Shown here: positions 1 to 9,909 of the stretch, piece by piece
Position numbering within the stretch: position 1 is the stretch's first letter
Layout: the number at the start of each line of letters is the position of its first letter
Assembly (NCBI RefSeq): GCF_002155685.1
Contig: NZ_MUYK01000002.1
Span: 248,001-312,000, forward strand
Length of the DNA stretch: 64,000 nucleotides
Reading direction: 5' to 3'
Source: Erythrobacter colymbi
Lineage (GTDB): Bacteria; Pseudomonadota; Alphaproteobacteria; Sphingomonadales; Sphingomonadaceae
Program-made: the position numbers and the translations under genes
The notes under the pieces: generated by a model
What the model was told of the DNA's origin: nothing
The model's input: the letters and a program-made list of their open reading frames with translations, nothing else
Databases searched by the model: none

Positions 1-1
1 G

Positions 2-484
2 GACTATGCGCCCTACGCGGGCAGCCTCAAGGTCTATATTGGCCACCACGGCGACAAGGGCGCACATCACGCCGACATCATCCTTCCGGGCGCATCCTAC
101 GCCGAGAAGGACGGGACCTACGTCAACACCGAGGGCCGCGTGCAGTTCGCCGAGAAGGCGGTCTTCGCCCCCGGTGACGCGCGCGAGGACTGGACGATCC
201 TGCGCGCGCTGGCCGATGCACTGGGCGTGACCGTGGGCTTCGACAGCTTCGGCGAGTTGCAGGCCAAGATGATCGCCGCCGTCCCCGCGTTCGGGGAAGA
301 GGGCCTCGCCGATTACGGCGCGCTGCCCAAGGCGGACAGCGGTGCCAAGTTCGAGGGCGAGCTTGCGGGCTATCCTATCAAGGACTTCTACCTCACCAAC
401 CCCATCGCCCGCGCGAGCGAGGTGATGCAGCGCTGCTCGGATGAGCTGCTGCACGGGGCGGAAGTGAAGGAGGCCGCGGAATGA
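2..484 (+). CDS. nuoG: NADH-quinone oxidoreductase subunit G, C-terminal part (5' truncated by window edge)
   Basis: This is the last 160 codons of NuoG, the large iron-sulfur subunit in the peripheral arm of respiratory complex I. The reading frame is open from base 2 and ends at a TGA. The segment begins with a conserved molybdopterin-oxidoreductase-like C-terminal stretch, HHADIILPGASYAEKDGTYV followed by NTEGRVQ, which is typical of alphaproteobacterial NuoG. The segment GFDSFGELQ and the terminal KDFYLTNPIARAS also fit the family. The N-terminal 2Fe-2S and 4Fe-4S domains lie outside the window. nuoH follows after an unusual 121-base spacer that holds a palindromic repeat; the other nuo junctions are mostly tight. 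Identification is secure because of the motif and the following nuoH-nuoN order. Confidence 0.95.
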   Translation, partial: DYAPYAGSLKVYIGHHGDKGAHHADIILPGASYAEKDGTYVNTEGRVQFAEKAVFAPGDAREDWTILRALADALGVTVGFDSFGELQAKMIAAVPAFGEEGLADYGALPKADSGAKFEGELAGYPIKDFYLTNPIARASEVMQRCSDELLHGAEVKEAAE

Positions 485-502
485 CCCGGCTTCCCGCTTC
501 AT

Positions 503-589
503 CCGTCATCCCCGCGCAGGCGGGGATCCAGCTGTCCTCCATCCTTTCCCGCCAAGTTAGCTGTACCCCCGCCTTCGCGGGGGTGACGG
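503..589. repeat. Palindromic dispersed repeat (REP/MITE-like) between nuoG and nuoH
   Basis: Two 31-base arms at 503-533 and 559-589 are inverted repeats matching at 27 of 31 positions by eye; the core is GTCATCCCCGCGCAGGCGGGG on one side and its near-complement on the other. A 25-base loop separates them. The sequence resembles the mobile palindromic repeats, whose spurious translation reads like VIPAQAGIQ, scattered between genes in many proteobacteria. It sits inside the nuo operon and fills nearly all of the nuoG-nuoH gap, so it would form a large hairpin in the mRNA. Only one copy of this type was seen in the window; multi-copy status elsewhere is inferred. Confidence 0.8.
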
Positions 590-605
590 CCATGGGTGCA
601 CTGCA

Positions 606-1670
606 ATGACCGCCTTCTTCCAATCCCTCGGCCTGCCTTACGAATGGGCCTGGACCGTGGCGACGCTCGCCGCGATCATCGTCATTTCGCTGCTCGTCAT
701 GTTCAGCGTCGCCATGGTGATCTATGTCGACCGCAAGGTGCTCGGCGCGATCATGCTTCGCAGAGGCCCCAACGTGGTAGGGCCCTTCGGCCTGCTGCAA
801 TCCTTCGCGGATGGCCTCAAGGTCTTCCTGCAAGAGACCATCATTCCGAGCGCCGCGAACAAGGGCATCTTCCTGCTCGCGCCGATCATCACCTTTACCG
901 TCGCGCTCGCGGCCTGGGCGGTGATCCCGTTCAGCGCCGGCATGGTGCTCGCCGATATCAACGTGGGCCTGCTCTACATCCTCGCGATCAGCTCGATGGG
1001 CGTCTACGGCGTGGTGATGAGCGGGTGGGCGTCTAACTCCAAATACCCGTTCTTCTCGGCGATGCGCGCCTCGGCGCAGATGATCTCCTACGAAGTCTCG
1101 ATCGGCTTCGTGCTGGTCTGCGTCGTGCTGTTCGCGGGCACGTTCAACCTCAGCGGGATCGTGAACGCGCAGCAGGGCTTCGGGCTCGGCCTGATCAACG
1201 CCTATGCGATCCACCCGCTGCTCTTCCCGATGTGGGTGGTGTTCTTCATCTCCGCCCTGGCCGAGACCGCGCGCGCGCCCTTCGACCTCACCGAGGCCGA
1301 GAGCGAGCTCGTCGCGGGCTACCAGACCGAATATTCCTCGATGAGCTTCGCGCTGTTCTGGCTCGGCGAATATGCCAACATCCTGCTGATGTGCTCGCTC
1401 AACACGCTGCTGTTCTGGGGCGGGTGGCTGCCGCCGCTCGACATTCCGGTGCTCTACATGGTGCCGGGGATCATCTGGTTCCTGCTGAAGACCTTCGTGT
1501 TCTTCTTCATGTTCAGCTGGATCTGGGCGACCGTGCCGCGTTACCGCTACGACCAGCTGATGCGCCTCGGGTGGAAGGTGTTCCTGCCGATGAGCTTGTT
1601 CTTTGTCGCCGCCACGAGCAGCTGGCTGATGGCCACCGGTGCCTTCGGCGAACAGTTCGCGATCTTTTGA
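606..1670 (+). CDS. nuoH: NADH-quinone oxidoreductase subunit H
   Basis: This 354-residue membrane subunit of complex I joins the peripheral arm to the membrane arm and helps form the quinone-binding chamber. The family signature [19 protein letters not shown] is present near residues 222-240, as are the early [12 protein letters not shown] and the DGLK motif. About eight hydrophobic segments are visible and the length is normal for the family. The ATG at 606 has no clear Shine-Dalgarno sequence. Instead its ATGA overlaps the stop of a tiny frame (GTG at 583, ATG at 592, TGA at 607-609), which might couple translation after insertion of the upstream repeat. nuoI begins 8 bases after the stop. 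Confidence 0.97.
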   Translation: MTAFFQSLGLPYEWAWTVATLAAIIVISLLVMFSVAMVIYVDRKVLGAIMLRRGPNVVGPFGLLQSFADGLKVFLQETIIPSAANKGIFLLAPIITFTVALAAWAVIPFSAGMVLADINVGLLYILAISSMGVYGVVMSGWASNSKYPFFSAMRASAQMISYEVSIGFVLVCVVLFAGTFNLSGIVNAQQGFGLGLINAYAIHPLLFPMWVVFFISALAETARAPFDLTEAESELVAGYQTEYSSMSFALFWLGEYANILLMCSLNTLLFWGGWLPPLDIPVLYMVPGIIWFLLKTFVFFFMFSWIWATVPRYRYDQLMRLGWKVFLPMSLFFVAATSSWLMATGAFGEQFAIF

Positions 1671-1678
1671 GAGCTTCG

Positions 1679-2167
1679 ATGACCACCGTCTCCCACCTCA
1701 TCAAATCGTTCACCCTCTGGGAATTCCTCAAGGCGCATGCCTTGACGCTGAAGTATTTCTTCAAGCCCAAGGTGACGATCAACTACCCCTTCGAGAAGGC
1801 TCCGCTCTCGCCCCGCTTCCGCGGCGAGCACGCGCTGCGGCGTTATCCGAACGGGGAGGAACGCTGCATCGCGTGCAAGCTGTGCGAGGCCGTGTGCCCC
1901 GCGCAGGCGATCACCATCGAGAGCGAGCCGCGCGAGGACGGCAGCCGCCGCACCACCCGCTACGATATCGACATGACCAAGTGCATCTTCTGCGGCTTCT
2001 GCCAGGAAGCCTGCCCGGTCGATGCGATCGTCGAGGGGCCGAACTTCGAATATTCGACCGAAACCCGCGAGGAGCTCTTGTACGACAAGGCCAAGCTGCT
2101 CGCGAATGGTGACAAATGGGAAAGGGCCATCGCGGCCAACCTTGAAGCCGACGCACCCTATCGCTAG
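1679..2167 (+). CDS. nuoI: NADH-quinone oxidoreductase subunit I
   Basis: This 162-residue 8Fe ferredoxin-type subunit passes electrons along the chain of iron-sulfur clusters towards quinone. Two complete 4Fe-4S binding motifs are present: [12 protein letters not shown] (Cys 63, 66, 69, 73) and [12 protein letters not shown] (Cys 102, 105, 108, 112). I chose the ATG at 1679 because it lies 8 bases after the nuoH stop and gives the usual N-terminus ([11 protein letters not shown]) with an amphipathic membrane-associated helix, although the frame is open further upstream inside nuoH. A 135-base gap follows before nuoJ. Confidence 0.96.
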   Translation: MTTVSHLIKSFTLWEFLKAHALTLKYFFKPKVTINYPFEKAPLSPRFRGEHALRRYPNGEERCIACKLCEAVCPAQAITIESEPREDGSRRTTRYDIDMTKCIFCGFCQEACPVDAIVEGPNFEYSTETREELLYDKAKLLANGDKWERAIAANLEADAPYR

Positions 2168-2260
2168 GGCGCGCGGCGACGAGGACATGGGGTTAACGGG
2201 CCGGGGCGTTCTGCTGCGGCTCACACTTGGACTAAGGGATCAAATGCCGCTTTCTGGACA

Positions 2261-2277
2261 CCCGGCGCCGCGCCGGG
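2261..2277 (+). other. GC-rich hairpin in the nuoI-nuoJ gap
   Basis: The 135-base space between nuoI and nuoJ holds no convincing gene. Within it CCCGGCG (2261-2267), a 3-base loop and CGCCGGG (2271-2277) form a perfect 7-bp stem with no following T-run. It could be an mRNA processing or stabilising element inside the nuo operon, or just a by-product of GC-rich sequence. The nuoJ start lies 25 bases further on. Confidence 0.4.
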
Positions 2278-2302
2278 GCGCGCGGATCGGCGGAGACGCA
2301 TC

Positions 2303-2929
2303 ATGCTGATACAGGCCATCGCCTTCTATTTCTTCGCGACGATCGTCGTCGCCAGCGCCGTCATGGTGGTGATGGCGAGGAACCCCGTGCACTCGGTGCT
2401 GTGGCTGATCCTCGCCTTCTTCAACGCCGCGGGCCTGATGGTGCTGCTCGGCGCCGAGTTCATCGCGATGCTGCTGGTGATCGTCTACGTGGGCGCGGTC
2501 GCGGTGCTGTTCCTGTTCGTGGTGATGATGCTCGACATCGATTTCGCCGCGATGCGGGCAGGCTTCAGCCGCAACGCGCCGCTGGGGCTGCTGATCGCTG
2601 CGATCCTGCTGGCCGAGCTGCTGCTGGGCGTGGGCGCCTACAATGCCGGCGGCCTCACCCTTGGCAAGGCCGCAGGGGACGCCGCGCAGGCCGCGGGCAC
2701 CAGCAACATCGAAGCCCTGGGCGAGCTGCTCTACGGCCGATACATCGTGCTGTTCGAGATCGCCGGGATCATCCTGCTGGTCGCGATGATCGGCGCGATC
2801 GTGCTGACCTTCCAGCCGCCCAAGCCCGGCGCCCGCGCACGGCAGGATGTCGCCAAGCAGATCCGCCGCCGTCCGGAAGATGCAACCGTCATGAAGAGCC
2901 CCGAAGTGGGCCAGGGGGTCGAGCTGTGA
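2303..2929 (+). CDS. nuoJ: NADH-quinone oxidoreductase subunit J
   Basis: This 208-residue integral membrane subunit of the complex I proton-pumping arm has about five hydrophobic helices. The conserved segment [19 protein letters not shown] and the acidic/glycine stretch [20 protein letters not shown], which carries the pi-bulge helix of NuoJ, identify it. Length is normal. The last four bases overlap the next start: the nuoK GTG at 2926 shares bases with the nuoJ TGA at 2927-2929, implying translational coupling. The start ATG at 2303 follows a GGCGGAGACG purine-rich stretch. Confidence 0.96.
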   Translation: MLIQAIAFYFFATIVVASAVMVVMARNPVHSVLWLILAFFNAAGLMVLLGAEFIAMLLVIVYVGAVAVLFLFVVMMLDIDFAAMRAGFSRNAPLGLLIAAILLAELLLGVGAYNAGGLTLGKAAGDAAQAAGTSNIEALGELLYGRYIVLFEIAGIILLVAMIGAIVLTFQPPKPGARARQDVAKQIRRRPEDATVMKSPEVGQGVEL

Positions 2930-3231
2930 TCGGCATCGAACATTACCTCACCGTCGCCGCGATCCTGTTCGTGCTGGGCGTGCTGGGGATCTTCCTCAAC
3001 CGCAAGAACGTGATCGTCATCCTGATGGCGGTCGAACTGATCCTGCTCGCGGTGAACCTGAACCTCGTCGCCTTCAGCGCCTTCCTGCAGGACCTCACCG
3101 GTCAGGTCTTCGCCATGCTGGTGCTGACCGTGGCTGCGGCCGAGGCGGCGATCGGCCTTGCGATCCTCGTGATCTATTTCCGCACCCGCGGCTCGATCGC
3201 GGTCGACGATATCAACCGGATGAAGGGGTAA
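2926..3231 (+). CDS. nuoK: NADH-quinone oxidoreductase subunit K
   Basis: This 101-residue, three-helix subunit of the complex I membrane arm has exactly the standard family length. The GTG start overlaps the nuoJ stop in a GTGA junction. The membrane-embedded glutamates needed for proton translocation are present in the context [20 protein letters not shown] and in [14 protein letters not shown]. The start is chosen on both length and overlap; using it gives [14 protein letters not shown]. nuoL starts 7 bases after the stop. Confidence 0.97.
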   Translation: MIGIEHYLTVAAILFVLGVLGIFLNRKNVIVILMAVELILLAVNLNLVAFSAFLQDLTGQVFAMLVLTVAAAEAAIGLAILVIYFRTRGSIAVDDINRMKG

Positions 3232-3238
3232 GACGCTC

Positions 3239-5284
3239 GTGCATCCGATCCTCATCATCGTTTTCGCGCCGCTGGTGGCTGCCCTTGTGGCGGGCCTCGG
3301 CAACCGCATGATCGGCAATGTCGCGGCCAAGAGCGTGACCACCGCCGGGCTGTTTCTCGCGGCCGGCCTCAGCTGGCCGATCTTTCTCGGCTTCCTCGGC
3401 GGCACAGCGACCCCCGAGGTCGTCCCTGTGCTCAAGTGGGTGCAGTCGGGCACGCTGACCTTCGACTGGGCGCTGCGCGTCGACACCATGACCGCAATCA
3501 TGCTGGTCGTGATCAATTCCGTCTCGGCGCTCGTGCACCTCTACTCGTGGGGGTACATGGAGGAAGACCCGGACCAGCCGCGCTTCTTCGCCTATCTCTC
3601 GCTGTTCACCTTCGCGATGCTGATGCTGGTGACGGCCGACAACCTCGTCCAGATGTTCTTCGGATGGGAAGGGGTGGGCCTCGCGTCCTATCTGCTGATC
3701 GGCTTCTGGTTCAGGAAGCCCTCCGCGGGCGCGGCGGCGATCAAGGCCTTCGTGGTCAACCGCGTGGGTGACCTGGGCTTCATGCTCGGCATCTTCGGCA
3801 CCTATCTGGTGTTCCAGACGACCTCGATCCCGGCGATCCTCGAAGCCGCACCTTCGATGAGCGGTGCGACGATCACCTTTGTCGGCATGCGCCTCTACAC
3901 GATGGACATCCTGTGCATCCTCCTGTTCATTGGCGCGATGGGCAAGAGCGCGCAGCTGGGCCTTCACACCTGGCTGCCCGACGCGATGGAGGGGCCGACG
4001 CCCGTCTCGGCGCTGATCCACGCGGCGACCATGGTGACCGCGGGCGTGTTCATGGTGTGCCGCCTCTCGCCGATGTTCGAGACCGCACCGACCGCGCTGA
4101 CGCTCGTGACCATCGTCGGGGCCGCGACCTGCTTCTTCGCCGCCACGATCGGCACGACGCAGTGGGACATCAAGCGGGTGATCGCCTATTCGACCTGCTC
4201 GCAGCTGGGCTACATGTTCTTCGCGGCGGGTGTCGGCGCTTACGGGGCGGCGATGTTCCACCTGTTCACCCACGCCTTCTTCAAGGCGCTGCTGTTCCTG
4301 GGTGCGGGCTCGGTGATCCACGCTATGCACCACGAGCAGGACATGCGCTATTACGGCGGCCTGCGTAAGCACATCCCGCTGACCTTCTGGGCGATGATGG
4401 CGGGTACGCTGGCGATCACCGGCGTCGGCATCATCGGCGTGTTCGGCTTCGCGGGCTTCTACTCCAAGGACGCGATCCTCGAAGCGGCCTTCGCGCGCCA
4501 CAACGGAGCGGGGCAGTTCGCCTTCTGGGCGGGCGCGATCGCGGCGCTGCTGACCAGCTTCTACTCGTGGCGCCTGATGTTCCTCACCTTCTGGGGCAAG
4601 CCGCGCTGGGACCAGTCGGAGCATATCCAGCACGCGGTCCACGACGATCATGCGCACGGCCACGGCCACGGCGATAATGCCCACGGCCACGATGATCACC
4701 ACGCGCACGGACACGCTTCGGACGACGGCACGGCGGGCTACCACCCGCACGAAAGCCCGCTGCCGATGCTGCTGCCGCTCGGCATCCTCAGCCTCGGCGC
4801 GGTCTTTGCGGGCTTCGTGTTCCACCACCAATTCATCGATGGCGCTGCGTTCTGGAACGGGTCGATCTTCTACAACGAAGACCTTATCCACGCGATGCAC
4901 GGCGTGCCGCTGTGGGTGAAGCTGACCGCGAGCATCGTCATGGTGATCGGCCTCGTCGGTGCCTATGTGGCCTACATCGCCAAGCCCGACATTCCGGGCA
5001 AGTTCGTGCGCACCTTCGGGGCCCTGCACAACTTCGTCTACCGCAAGTGGTACTTCGACGAGCTCTATGGCGCGATCTTCGTGAAGCCCGCCTTCGCGCT
5101 GGGCCGCGCCTTCTGGAAGCTTGGCGATGTCGGCACGATCGACCGCTTCGGCCCCAACGGCATCGCTTGGGTGGTCGAACGCTCGTCGGTCGCCGCCAAG
5201 TCGGTCCAGTCGGGCTACGTCTACACCTATGCGCTGATCATGCTCCTCGGGCTGGTCGCCGCTGTCACCTACGTTCTGCTTTAG
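3239..5284 (+). CDS. nuoL: NADH-quinone oxidoreductase subunit L with His-rich loop
   Basis: This 681-residue antiporter-like subunit is the distal proton-pumping subunit of complex I. It starts with GTG at 3239. Recognisable elements are [18 protein letters not shown], the [20 protein letters not shown] motif and the later [10 protein letters not shown]. About 14-16 transmembrane helices are expected, including the long lateral C-terminal helix. Residues about 461-505 form a strikingly histidine- and aspartate-rich loop ([12 protein letters not shown] and similar repeats), which looks able to bind metal and is not part of the core fold. The gene is followed 14 bases later by nuoM. Confidence 0.97.
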   Translation: MHPILIIVFAPLVAALVAGLGNRMIGNVAAKSVTTAGLFLAAGLSWPIFLGFLGGTATPEVVPVLKWVQSGTLTFDWALRVDTMTAIMLVVINSVSALVHLYSWGYMEEDPDQPRFFAYLSLFTFAMLMLVTADNLVQMFFGWEGVGLASYLLIGFWFRKPSAGAAAIKAFVVNRVGDLGFMLGIFGTYLVFQTTSIPAILEAAPSMSGATITFVGMRLYTMDILCILLFIGAMGKSAQLGLHTWLPDAMEGPTPVSALIHAATMVTAGVFMVCRLSPMFETAPTALTLVTIVGAATCFFAATIGTTQWDIKRVIAYSTCSQLGYMFFAAGVGAYGAAMFHLFTHAFFKALLFLGAGSVIHAMHHEQDMRYYGGLRKHIPLTFWAMMAGTLAITGVGIIGVFGFAGFYSKDAILEAAFARHNGAGQFAFWAGAIAALLTSFYSWRLMFLTFWGKPRWDQSEHIQHAVHDDHAHGHGHGDNAHGHDDHHAHGHASDDGTAGYHPHESPLPMLLPLGILSLGAVFAGFVFHHQFIDGAAFWNGSIFYNEDLIHAMHGVPLWVKLTASIVMVIGLVGAYVAYIAKPDIPGKFVRTFGALHNFVYRKWYFDELYGAIFVKPAFALGRAFWKLGDVGTIDRFGPNGIAWVVERSSVAAKSVQSGYVYTYALIMLLGLVAAVTYVLL

Positions 5285-5298
5285 GAGCGCGCTTCGTA

Positions 5299-6876
5299 AT
5301 GGAAGGCCTTCCCATCCTGTCGCTGATGATGTGCGTGCCGCTGGCAGGCGCGATCGCGTGCCTGTTCTCGGGCGCGAATGCCGCCCGCTGGATCGCGCTC
5401 GGGGCGACGCTCGTCACCTTCGTGCTCGGCATCCTGCTCTGGGCCAACTACGACGTGGGCGGCCCGCAGTGGCAGTTCACCGAGAAGGCGAACCTCTTCG
5501 CAGGCTTCAGCTACGCGCTGGGGATCGACGGGATCGCGCTGATGCTGATCATGCTCAGCGTCTTCCTGATGCCGGTCTGCATCCTGGCGAGCTGGGAATC
5601 GGTCACCAAGCGCGTCGGCGAATACATGGCGGCCTTCCTGTTCATGGAGGTGCTGATGATCGGCACCTTCGCGGCGCAGGACCTGTTCCTGTTCTACGTC
5701 TTCTTCGAGGCGGGCCTCATCCCGATGTATCTCATCATCGGCGTGTGGGGCGGGGACAACCGCATCTACGCGAGCTACAAGTTCTTCCTCTACACGCTGC
5801 TCGGCTCGGTGCTGATGCTGATCGCGATGTTCTGGATGGTGGCGCAGGCCGATACCTCCGACATCCCGACGCTGATGCAATACGGCTTCCCGCGCGAGGC
5901 GCAGACGTGGCTGTGGCTGGCCTTCTTCGCGAGCTTCGCGGTCAAGGTGCCGATGTGGCCGCTCCACACCTGGCTGCCCGACGCGCACGTGCAGGCACCG
6001 ACCGCCGGCTCGGTGATCCTCGCAGGCGTGCTGCTCAAGCTCGGCGGATACGGCTTCATCCGCTTCAGCCTGCCGATGTTCCCCGAGGCTTCCGCGCAGT
6101 TCGCATGGCTGGTCTTCGCACTCTCCATGATCGCGGTGGTCTACACCTCGCTGGTTGCGCTGGTGCAGGCCGACATGAAGAAGCTGATCGCCTATTCCTC
6201 GGTCGCGCACATGGCGATCGTCACCGTCGGCCTGTTCGCGTTCAATGTGCAGGGGCTTGAGGGCGCGATGATCGTCATGCTCTCCCACGGCCTTGTCTCG
6301 GGCGCGCTGTTCCTGTGCGTCGGCGTGATCTACGACCGCCTCCATACCCGCGAGATCGCGCGTTACGGCGGCCTCGCGATCAACATGCCCTACTACGCGC
6401 TGTTCTTCCTGCTTTTCACCATGGCGAGCATCGGCCTGCCGGGCACCAGCGGCTTCGTCGGCGAGTTCCTGTCGCTGGCGGGCATCTACCAGACCTCGAG
6501 CACGGTCGCGCTGATCTGCACCACGGGCATCATTCTGGGTGCGGCCTATATGCTCTACCTCTATCGCCGCGTGGCGTTTGGCGGTCAGACCAACGAGGAC
6601 GCCGCCGCGATGCCCGACATCTCGGCGCGCGAGTGGATCATGATGGCGCCCATCGCCGCCGCCGTGCTGTGGATGGGGGTCTATCCCGAAAGCTTCCTCG
6701 CCCCGATGCGCAAGGACATTGCCGTGCTCGACGCGCGGCTCGCCGCCGCCGCACCTGCCGGTGACGCACGCCTTGCACCGGGCACCCCGCGCGCCGGGGC
6801 CGCCAATGCGCTCGGCCACCATGGCGCGGGGCATGAGGGCATGGAACACGAGAGCGCCAAGGAGGGCGCGCACTGA
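5299..6876 (+). CDS. nuoM: NADH-quinone oxidoreductase subunit M
   Basis: This 525-residue antiporter-like proton-pumping subunit has the hallmark [20 protein letters not shown], which includes the essential membrane glutamate, and [21 protein letters not shown] placed the start at the ATG at 5299 ([11 protein letters not shown]), 14 bases after nuoL. The frame is open further upstream, but only as a shadow of nuoL. The C-terminus ends in a hydrophilic His/Glu-rich tail ([12 protein letters not shown]). The stop overlaps the nuoN start by one base (TGATG), so the two are probably translationally coupled. Confidence 0.97.
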   Translation: MEGLPILSLMMCVPLAGAIACLFSGANAARWIALGATLVTFVLGILLWANYDVGGPQWQFTEKANLFAGFSYALGIDGIALMLIMLSVFLMPVCILASWESVTKRVGEYMAAFLFMEVLMIGTFAAQDLFLFYVFFEAGLIPMYLIIGVWGGDNRIYASYKFFLYTLLGSVLMLIAMFWMVAQADTSDIPTLMQYGFPREAQTWLWLAFFASFAVKVPMWPLHTWLPDAHVQAPTAGSVILAGVLLKLGGYGFIRFSLPMFPEASAQFAWLVFALSMIAVVYTSLVALVQADMKKLIAYSSVAHMAIVTVGLFAFNVQGLEGAMIVMLSHGLVSGALFLCVGVIYDRLHTREIARYGGLAINMPYYALFFLLFTMASIGLPGTSGFVGEFLSLAGIYQTSSTVALICTTGIILGAAYMLYLYRRVAFGGQTNEDAAAMPDISAREWIMMAPIAAAVLWMGVYPESFLAPMRKDIAVLDARLAAAAPAGDARLAPGTPRAGAANALGHHGAGHEGMEHESAKEGAH

Positions 6877-8354
6877 TGGATTTCGCCGCTTCCTTCGCGC
6901 TCGTCATTCCCGAGTTGCTGCTCACCGCCACCGGCCTCGTGCTGCTGCTGGTCGCCGCATGGGGCGGGGACAAGGCCGCGCGCCCGATCGCCATCATCGC
7001 CGCTTCGGCGCTGTTCGCGGCCGGGATCGCCATCGTTCCGGCCCAGCATGTCGGCGCGGTCGGCCCGGCGACCCTCGCCTTCGGGGGGCTGATCAAGGTC
7101 GACACCTTCGCGCTCTTCGCCAAGGCGCTGATCTATCTCGCCGCCATCGGCGCGCTGATCATCGCGCCTGCCTTCTTCGCGGGCCCTGCCGCCGGAACCG
7201 AGCGCGGGATGCGCGCCGAATATCCGGTGCTGGTGCTGTTCGCGACCGTGGGCATGAGCATCATGGTCTCGGCCAATGATTTCATGAGCCTCTATCTCGG
7301 GCTCGAGCTGAACAGCCTTTCGGCCTATGTGCTGGCCGCGATCCTGCGCCGTGACACGCGTTCGGGCGAGGCGGGGCTCAAGTACTTCGTGCTGGGCGCG
7401 CTGGCCTCGGGCATCCTGCTTTATGGCATGAGCCTGCTTTACGGCTTCACCGGCGGCACTTCGTTCGCGGCGGTGCGCGCTGGCCTCACCGGCGAGATGG
7501 GCACCGGCGCGCTGTTCGGGGTGATCTTCGTGCTCTCGGGCCTTGCCTTCAAGATCAGCGCAGTGCCCTTCCATATGTGGACGCCCGACGTCTACGAAGG
7601 CGCGCCGACCCCCGTCACCGCCTTCTTCGCCACCGCCCCCAAGGTCGCCGCCGTGGGCCTCACCGCGCGCGTGGTGTTCGAGGTGTTCGGCGGACAGGTC
7701 ACCGCCTGGCAGCAGATCGTGATGTTCATGGCGCTGGCATCGATCGTCTTCGGCGCATTGGGAGCGATCGGGCAGGAGAACCTCAAGCGCCTGCTCGCCT
7801 ATTCGTCGATCAACAATATCGGCTTCATCCTTCTCGGCCTGGCGGTGGCGAACGCGGAAGGGGCGAGCGCGATGCTCGTCTACCTTTTCATCTACGTCGC
7901 CATGAGCCTCGGCTGCTTCGTCGCGCTGCTGATGCTGCGGGACGAGGACGGCGCGCTGTTCGAGACCTTTGCCGACATCCGCGGGCTTTCGGTGACGCGT
8001 CCGGCGATTGCCTGGGTGCTGCTCTTGATGATGTTCAGCCTCGCCGGCATTCCGCCGCTGCTCGGCTTCTACGCCAAGTTCGTGATCTTCCAGGCGACCA
8101 TCGAGGCGGGTCTGGTGGCGTTCGGTGCCATCGCCATCGCGGCGAGCGTGATCGGGGCCTTCTACTACATCAAGTTCGTCAAGGTGATGTTCTTTGACGA
8201 GCCTGCGGGCGTGGTCACCGGAAAGAGCGGCCCGGCGCACTGGGTGCTGCTGTTCCTGACTGCGGCAATCATCTCGCCGCTGGGCTACCTGCTGACCCCG
8301 TCGCTCACCGTTCTGGCCGACAAGGCCGCCGCCTCGCTGTTTCTCGCGGTTTGA
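6876..8354 (+). CDS. nuoN: NADH-quinone oxidoreductase subunit N
   Basis: This 492-residue antiporter-like subunit is the last of the nuo genes here. The family pattern is clear: FMSLYLGLELNSLSAYVLAA with the key glutamate, FHMWTPDVYEGAPTPVTAFF, and AYSSINNIGFILLGL. Fourteen or so membrane helices are expected. The ATG shares its A with the nuoM stop. The downstream gene begins with a TTG that overlaps the nuoN stop, so the transcription unit continues into biotin ligase, an arrangement I recall from other alphaproteobacteria. Confidence 0.97.
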   Translation: MDFAASFALVIPELLLTATGLVLLLVAAWGGDKAARPIAIIAASALFAAGIAIVPAQHVGAVGPATLAFGGLIKVDTFALFAKALIYLAAIGALIIAPAFFAGPAAGTERGMRAEYPVLVLFATVGMSIMVSANDFMSLYLGLELNSLSAYVLAAILRRDTRSGEAGLKYFVLGALASGILLYGMSLLYGFTGGTSFAAVRAGLTGEMGTGALFGVIFVLSGLAFKISAVPFHMWTPDVYEGAPTPVTAFFATAPKVAAVGLTARVVFEVFGGQVTAWQQIVMFMALASIVFGALGAIGQENLKRLLAYSSINNIGFILLGLAVANAEGASAMLVYLFIYVAMSLGCFVALLMLRDEDGALFETFADIRGLSVTRPAIAWVLLLMMFSLAGIPPLLGFYAKFVIFQATIEAGLVAFGAIAIAASVIGAFYYIKFVKVMFFDEPAGVVTGKSGPAHWVLLFLTAAIISPLGYLLTPSLTVLADKAAASLFLAV

Positions 8355-9076
8355 TCACACTCGTCGAAGAGACCGGCTCGACCAACGCCGACCTCGCCGC
8401 CGCGATCCGTGGCGGAGAGGGGTGGGCCGAGGGCCGCTGGCTGGTCGCGCGCCGCCAGACCGCCGGACGCGGACGCCAGGGCCGCGAGTGGTTCGACGGG
8501 GCGGGCAATTTCATGGGTTCGACCGCGATGCTGCTCGGGACCCAAGCCGGTGACGCCGGTCCGCCGCCCGCCTCGCTCAGCTTCGTCGCCGCGCTCGCCG
8601 TGCGCGATGCCGCCGCTTCCATTCTGGGTGAGGACGCGCCGCTCGGCCTCAAATGGCCCAATGACGTGCTGCTCGATGGCGGCAAGCTTTCCGGGATCCT
8701 GCTCGAGATGGTGCGCGGGCATATCGTCGTCGGCATCGGGGTGAACCTCGCGCGGGCGCCGCAGATCGAAGGGCGCAAGACCGCCGCGATGGCCGACGTC
8801 ACCGGCACGCCGCCCGCACTCGAAGACTTCGCCGCCAGCCTCGCCGCCGCCTTCGACCGCAGGCTGGAAGCGTGGCGCACCTATGGCCTCGGCGCGACGC
8901 TCCACGCCTTCCTCGCCCGCTCGATCCACGCGCAAGGCTCGAGCATGACCGTGCACGACACCGACGGCTCGATCCTCTCCGGCACCTTCGCCGGGCTCGA
9001 GGAATCCGACGGCGCCTTGCGGCTGCGCTTGGCGGATGGCAGCGAACGTGTCATTCGCGCTGGCGATATCGCCTAA
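8351..9076 (+). CDS. birA: Biotin--[acetyl-CoA-carboxylase] ligase (no DNA-binding domain)
   Basis: This 241-residue enzyme makes biotinyl-AMP and attaches biotin to the acetyl-CoA carboxylase carrier protein. The nucleotide/biotin-binding loop GRGRQGREW lies at about residues 40-48, preceded by ETGSTN, and KWPNDVLLDGGKLSGILLE follows at about 96-114. It lacks the N-terminal helix-turn-helix of the E. coli bifunctional repressor, so it should be a monofunctional (group I) ligase and not a regulator. The TTG at 8351 overlaps the nuoN stop; no better start lies nearby and this one gives the expected N-terminal beta strand (ITLVEETGSTN). coaX follows 15 bases later. Confidence 0.93.
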   Translation: MITLVEETGSTNADLAAAIRGGEGWAEGRWLVARRQTAGRGRQGREWFDGAGNFMGSTAMLLGTQAGDAGPPPASLSFVAALAVRDAAASILGEDAPLGLKWPNDVLLDGGKLSGILLEMVRGHIVVGIGVNLARAPQIEGRKTAAMADVTGTPPALEDFAASLAAAFDRRLEAWRTYGLGATLHAFLARSIHAQGSSMTVHDTDGSILSGTFAGLEESDGALRLRLADGSERVIRAGDIA

Positions 9077-9091
9077 ACAGGGAATCTCACC

Positions 9092-9886
9092 ATGCTGCTC
9101 GCCGCCGATGTCGGGAACACCAATGTCGTCTTCGCGCTGTTCACCTACGGCGAGGACGGCACGCACCATATCCGCGCGCGCTGGCGCATCGCCACCGATC
9201 CGCGCCGGACGGGTGACGAATATGCGGTGTGGCTGCTCCAGCTGCTCAAGATCGAAGGCGTCGAGCGCGACCAGATCAAGCAGATCATCGTCGCCTCGGT
9301 CGTCCCCCGCGCCGATCACAACCTGACCGTTTTGTGCGAGAAGTATTTCGGCATCACCCCGCTCTTTGCCGGACAGGGGACGGCGCGCTGGCGGTTCGAG
9401 ATCGATGTCGATCAGCCTTCCTCGCTGGGCGCCGATCGCGCGCTCAACATCCTTGCCGCGCACCACAAATATGGCGGCGACCTGATTATCGTCGACTTCG
9501 GCACCGCCACCAAGTTCGAAGCGGTCGACTTCACCGGGGCCTACAAGGGCGGCTCGATCGCGCCGGGGATCAACCTCAGCCTCGACGCGCTGGTTGGCAA
9601 GACCGCCAAGCTCCCGCGCATCGCGATCCGCGCGCCCGCAAGCCGCTCTGTGATCGGTCGCAACACCGAAGACCAGATGCTGATCGGCGTCTTCTGGGGC
9701 TATGTCGCGATGATGGAGGGCATGGTCGCCAAGATGAAGAGCGAAATCGGTCGCCCCGCCAAGGTTGTCGCTACGGGCGGGCTCGCCATATTGTTCGACG
9801 ACGCGACCGAGATCTTCGATCACGTCGACGCCGACCTCACCCTCGATGGCCTCGCCATCCTCGCCCGCCAGGCTGAAACCGCCTGA
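9092..9886 (+). CDS. coaX: Type III pantothenate kinase
   Basis: This 264-residue enzyme catalyses the first step of coenzyme A synthesis, phosphorylation of pantothenate. It is an acetate/sugar-kinase/Hsc70/actin-fold kinase: the phosphate-1 motif [12 protein letters not shown] lies at residues 6-17, GADRALN is the pantothenate-binding region, and [12 protein letters not shown] is the second phosphate-binding motif, followed by [12 protein letters not shown]. The ATG at 9092 follows the birA stop by 15 bases. A position between birA and RNase J is common in alphaproteobacteria. Confidence 0.95.
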   Translation: MLLAADVGNTNVVFALFTYGEDGTHHIRARWRIATDPRRTGDEYAVWLLQLLKIEGVERDQIKQIIVASVVPRADHNLTVLCEKYFGITPLFAGQGTARWRFEIDVDQPSSLGADRALNILAAHHKYGGDLIIVDFGTATKFEAVDFTGAYKGGSIAPGINLSLDALVGKTAKLPRIAIRAPASRSVIGRNTEDQMLIGVFWGYVAMMEGMVAKMKSEIGRPAKVVATGGLAILFDDATEIFDHVDADLTLDGLAILARQAETA

Positions 9887-9909
9887 GCGCGGCCAACGTA
9901 AGAGACCCC

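Noticed and set aside
393-1214. Long minus-strand open frame across nuoG/nuoH
   Set aside because: It is the antisense of well-supported nuo genes, is rich in Arg, His and Asp without any domain, and even translates the palindromic repeat. High GC makes such long antisense frames common.
2193-2197. TTAAC near the end of the nuoI-nuoJ gap as a CtrA site
   Set aside because: Only one half-site; the bases 11-8 upstream do not match TTAA.
3212-8240. Minus-strand open frames of 500-600 codons opposite nuoL, nuoM and nuoN
   Set aside because: Antisense of secure membrane-protein genes; composition (Asp/His/Arg/Gln) is that expected from the reverse complement of hydrophobic codons.
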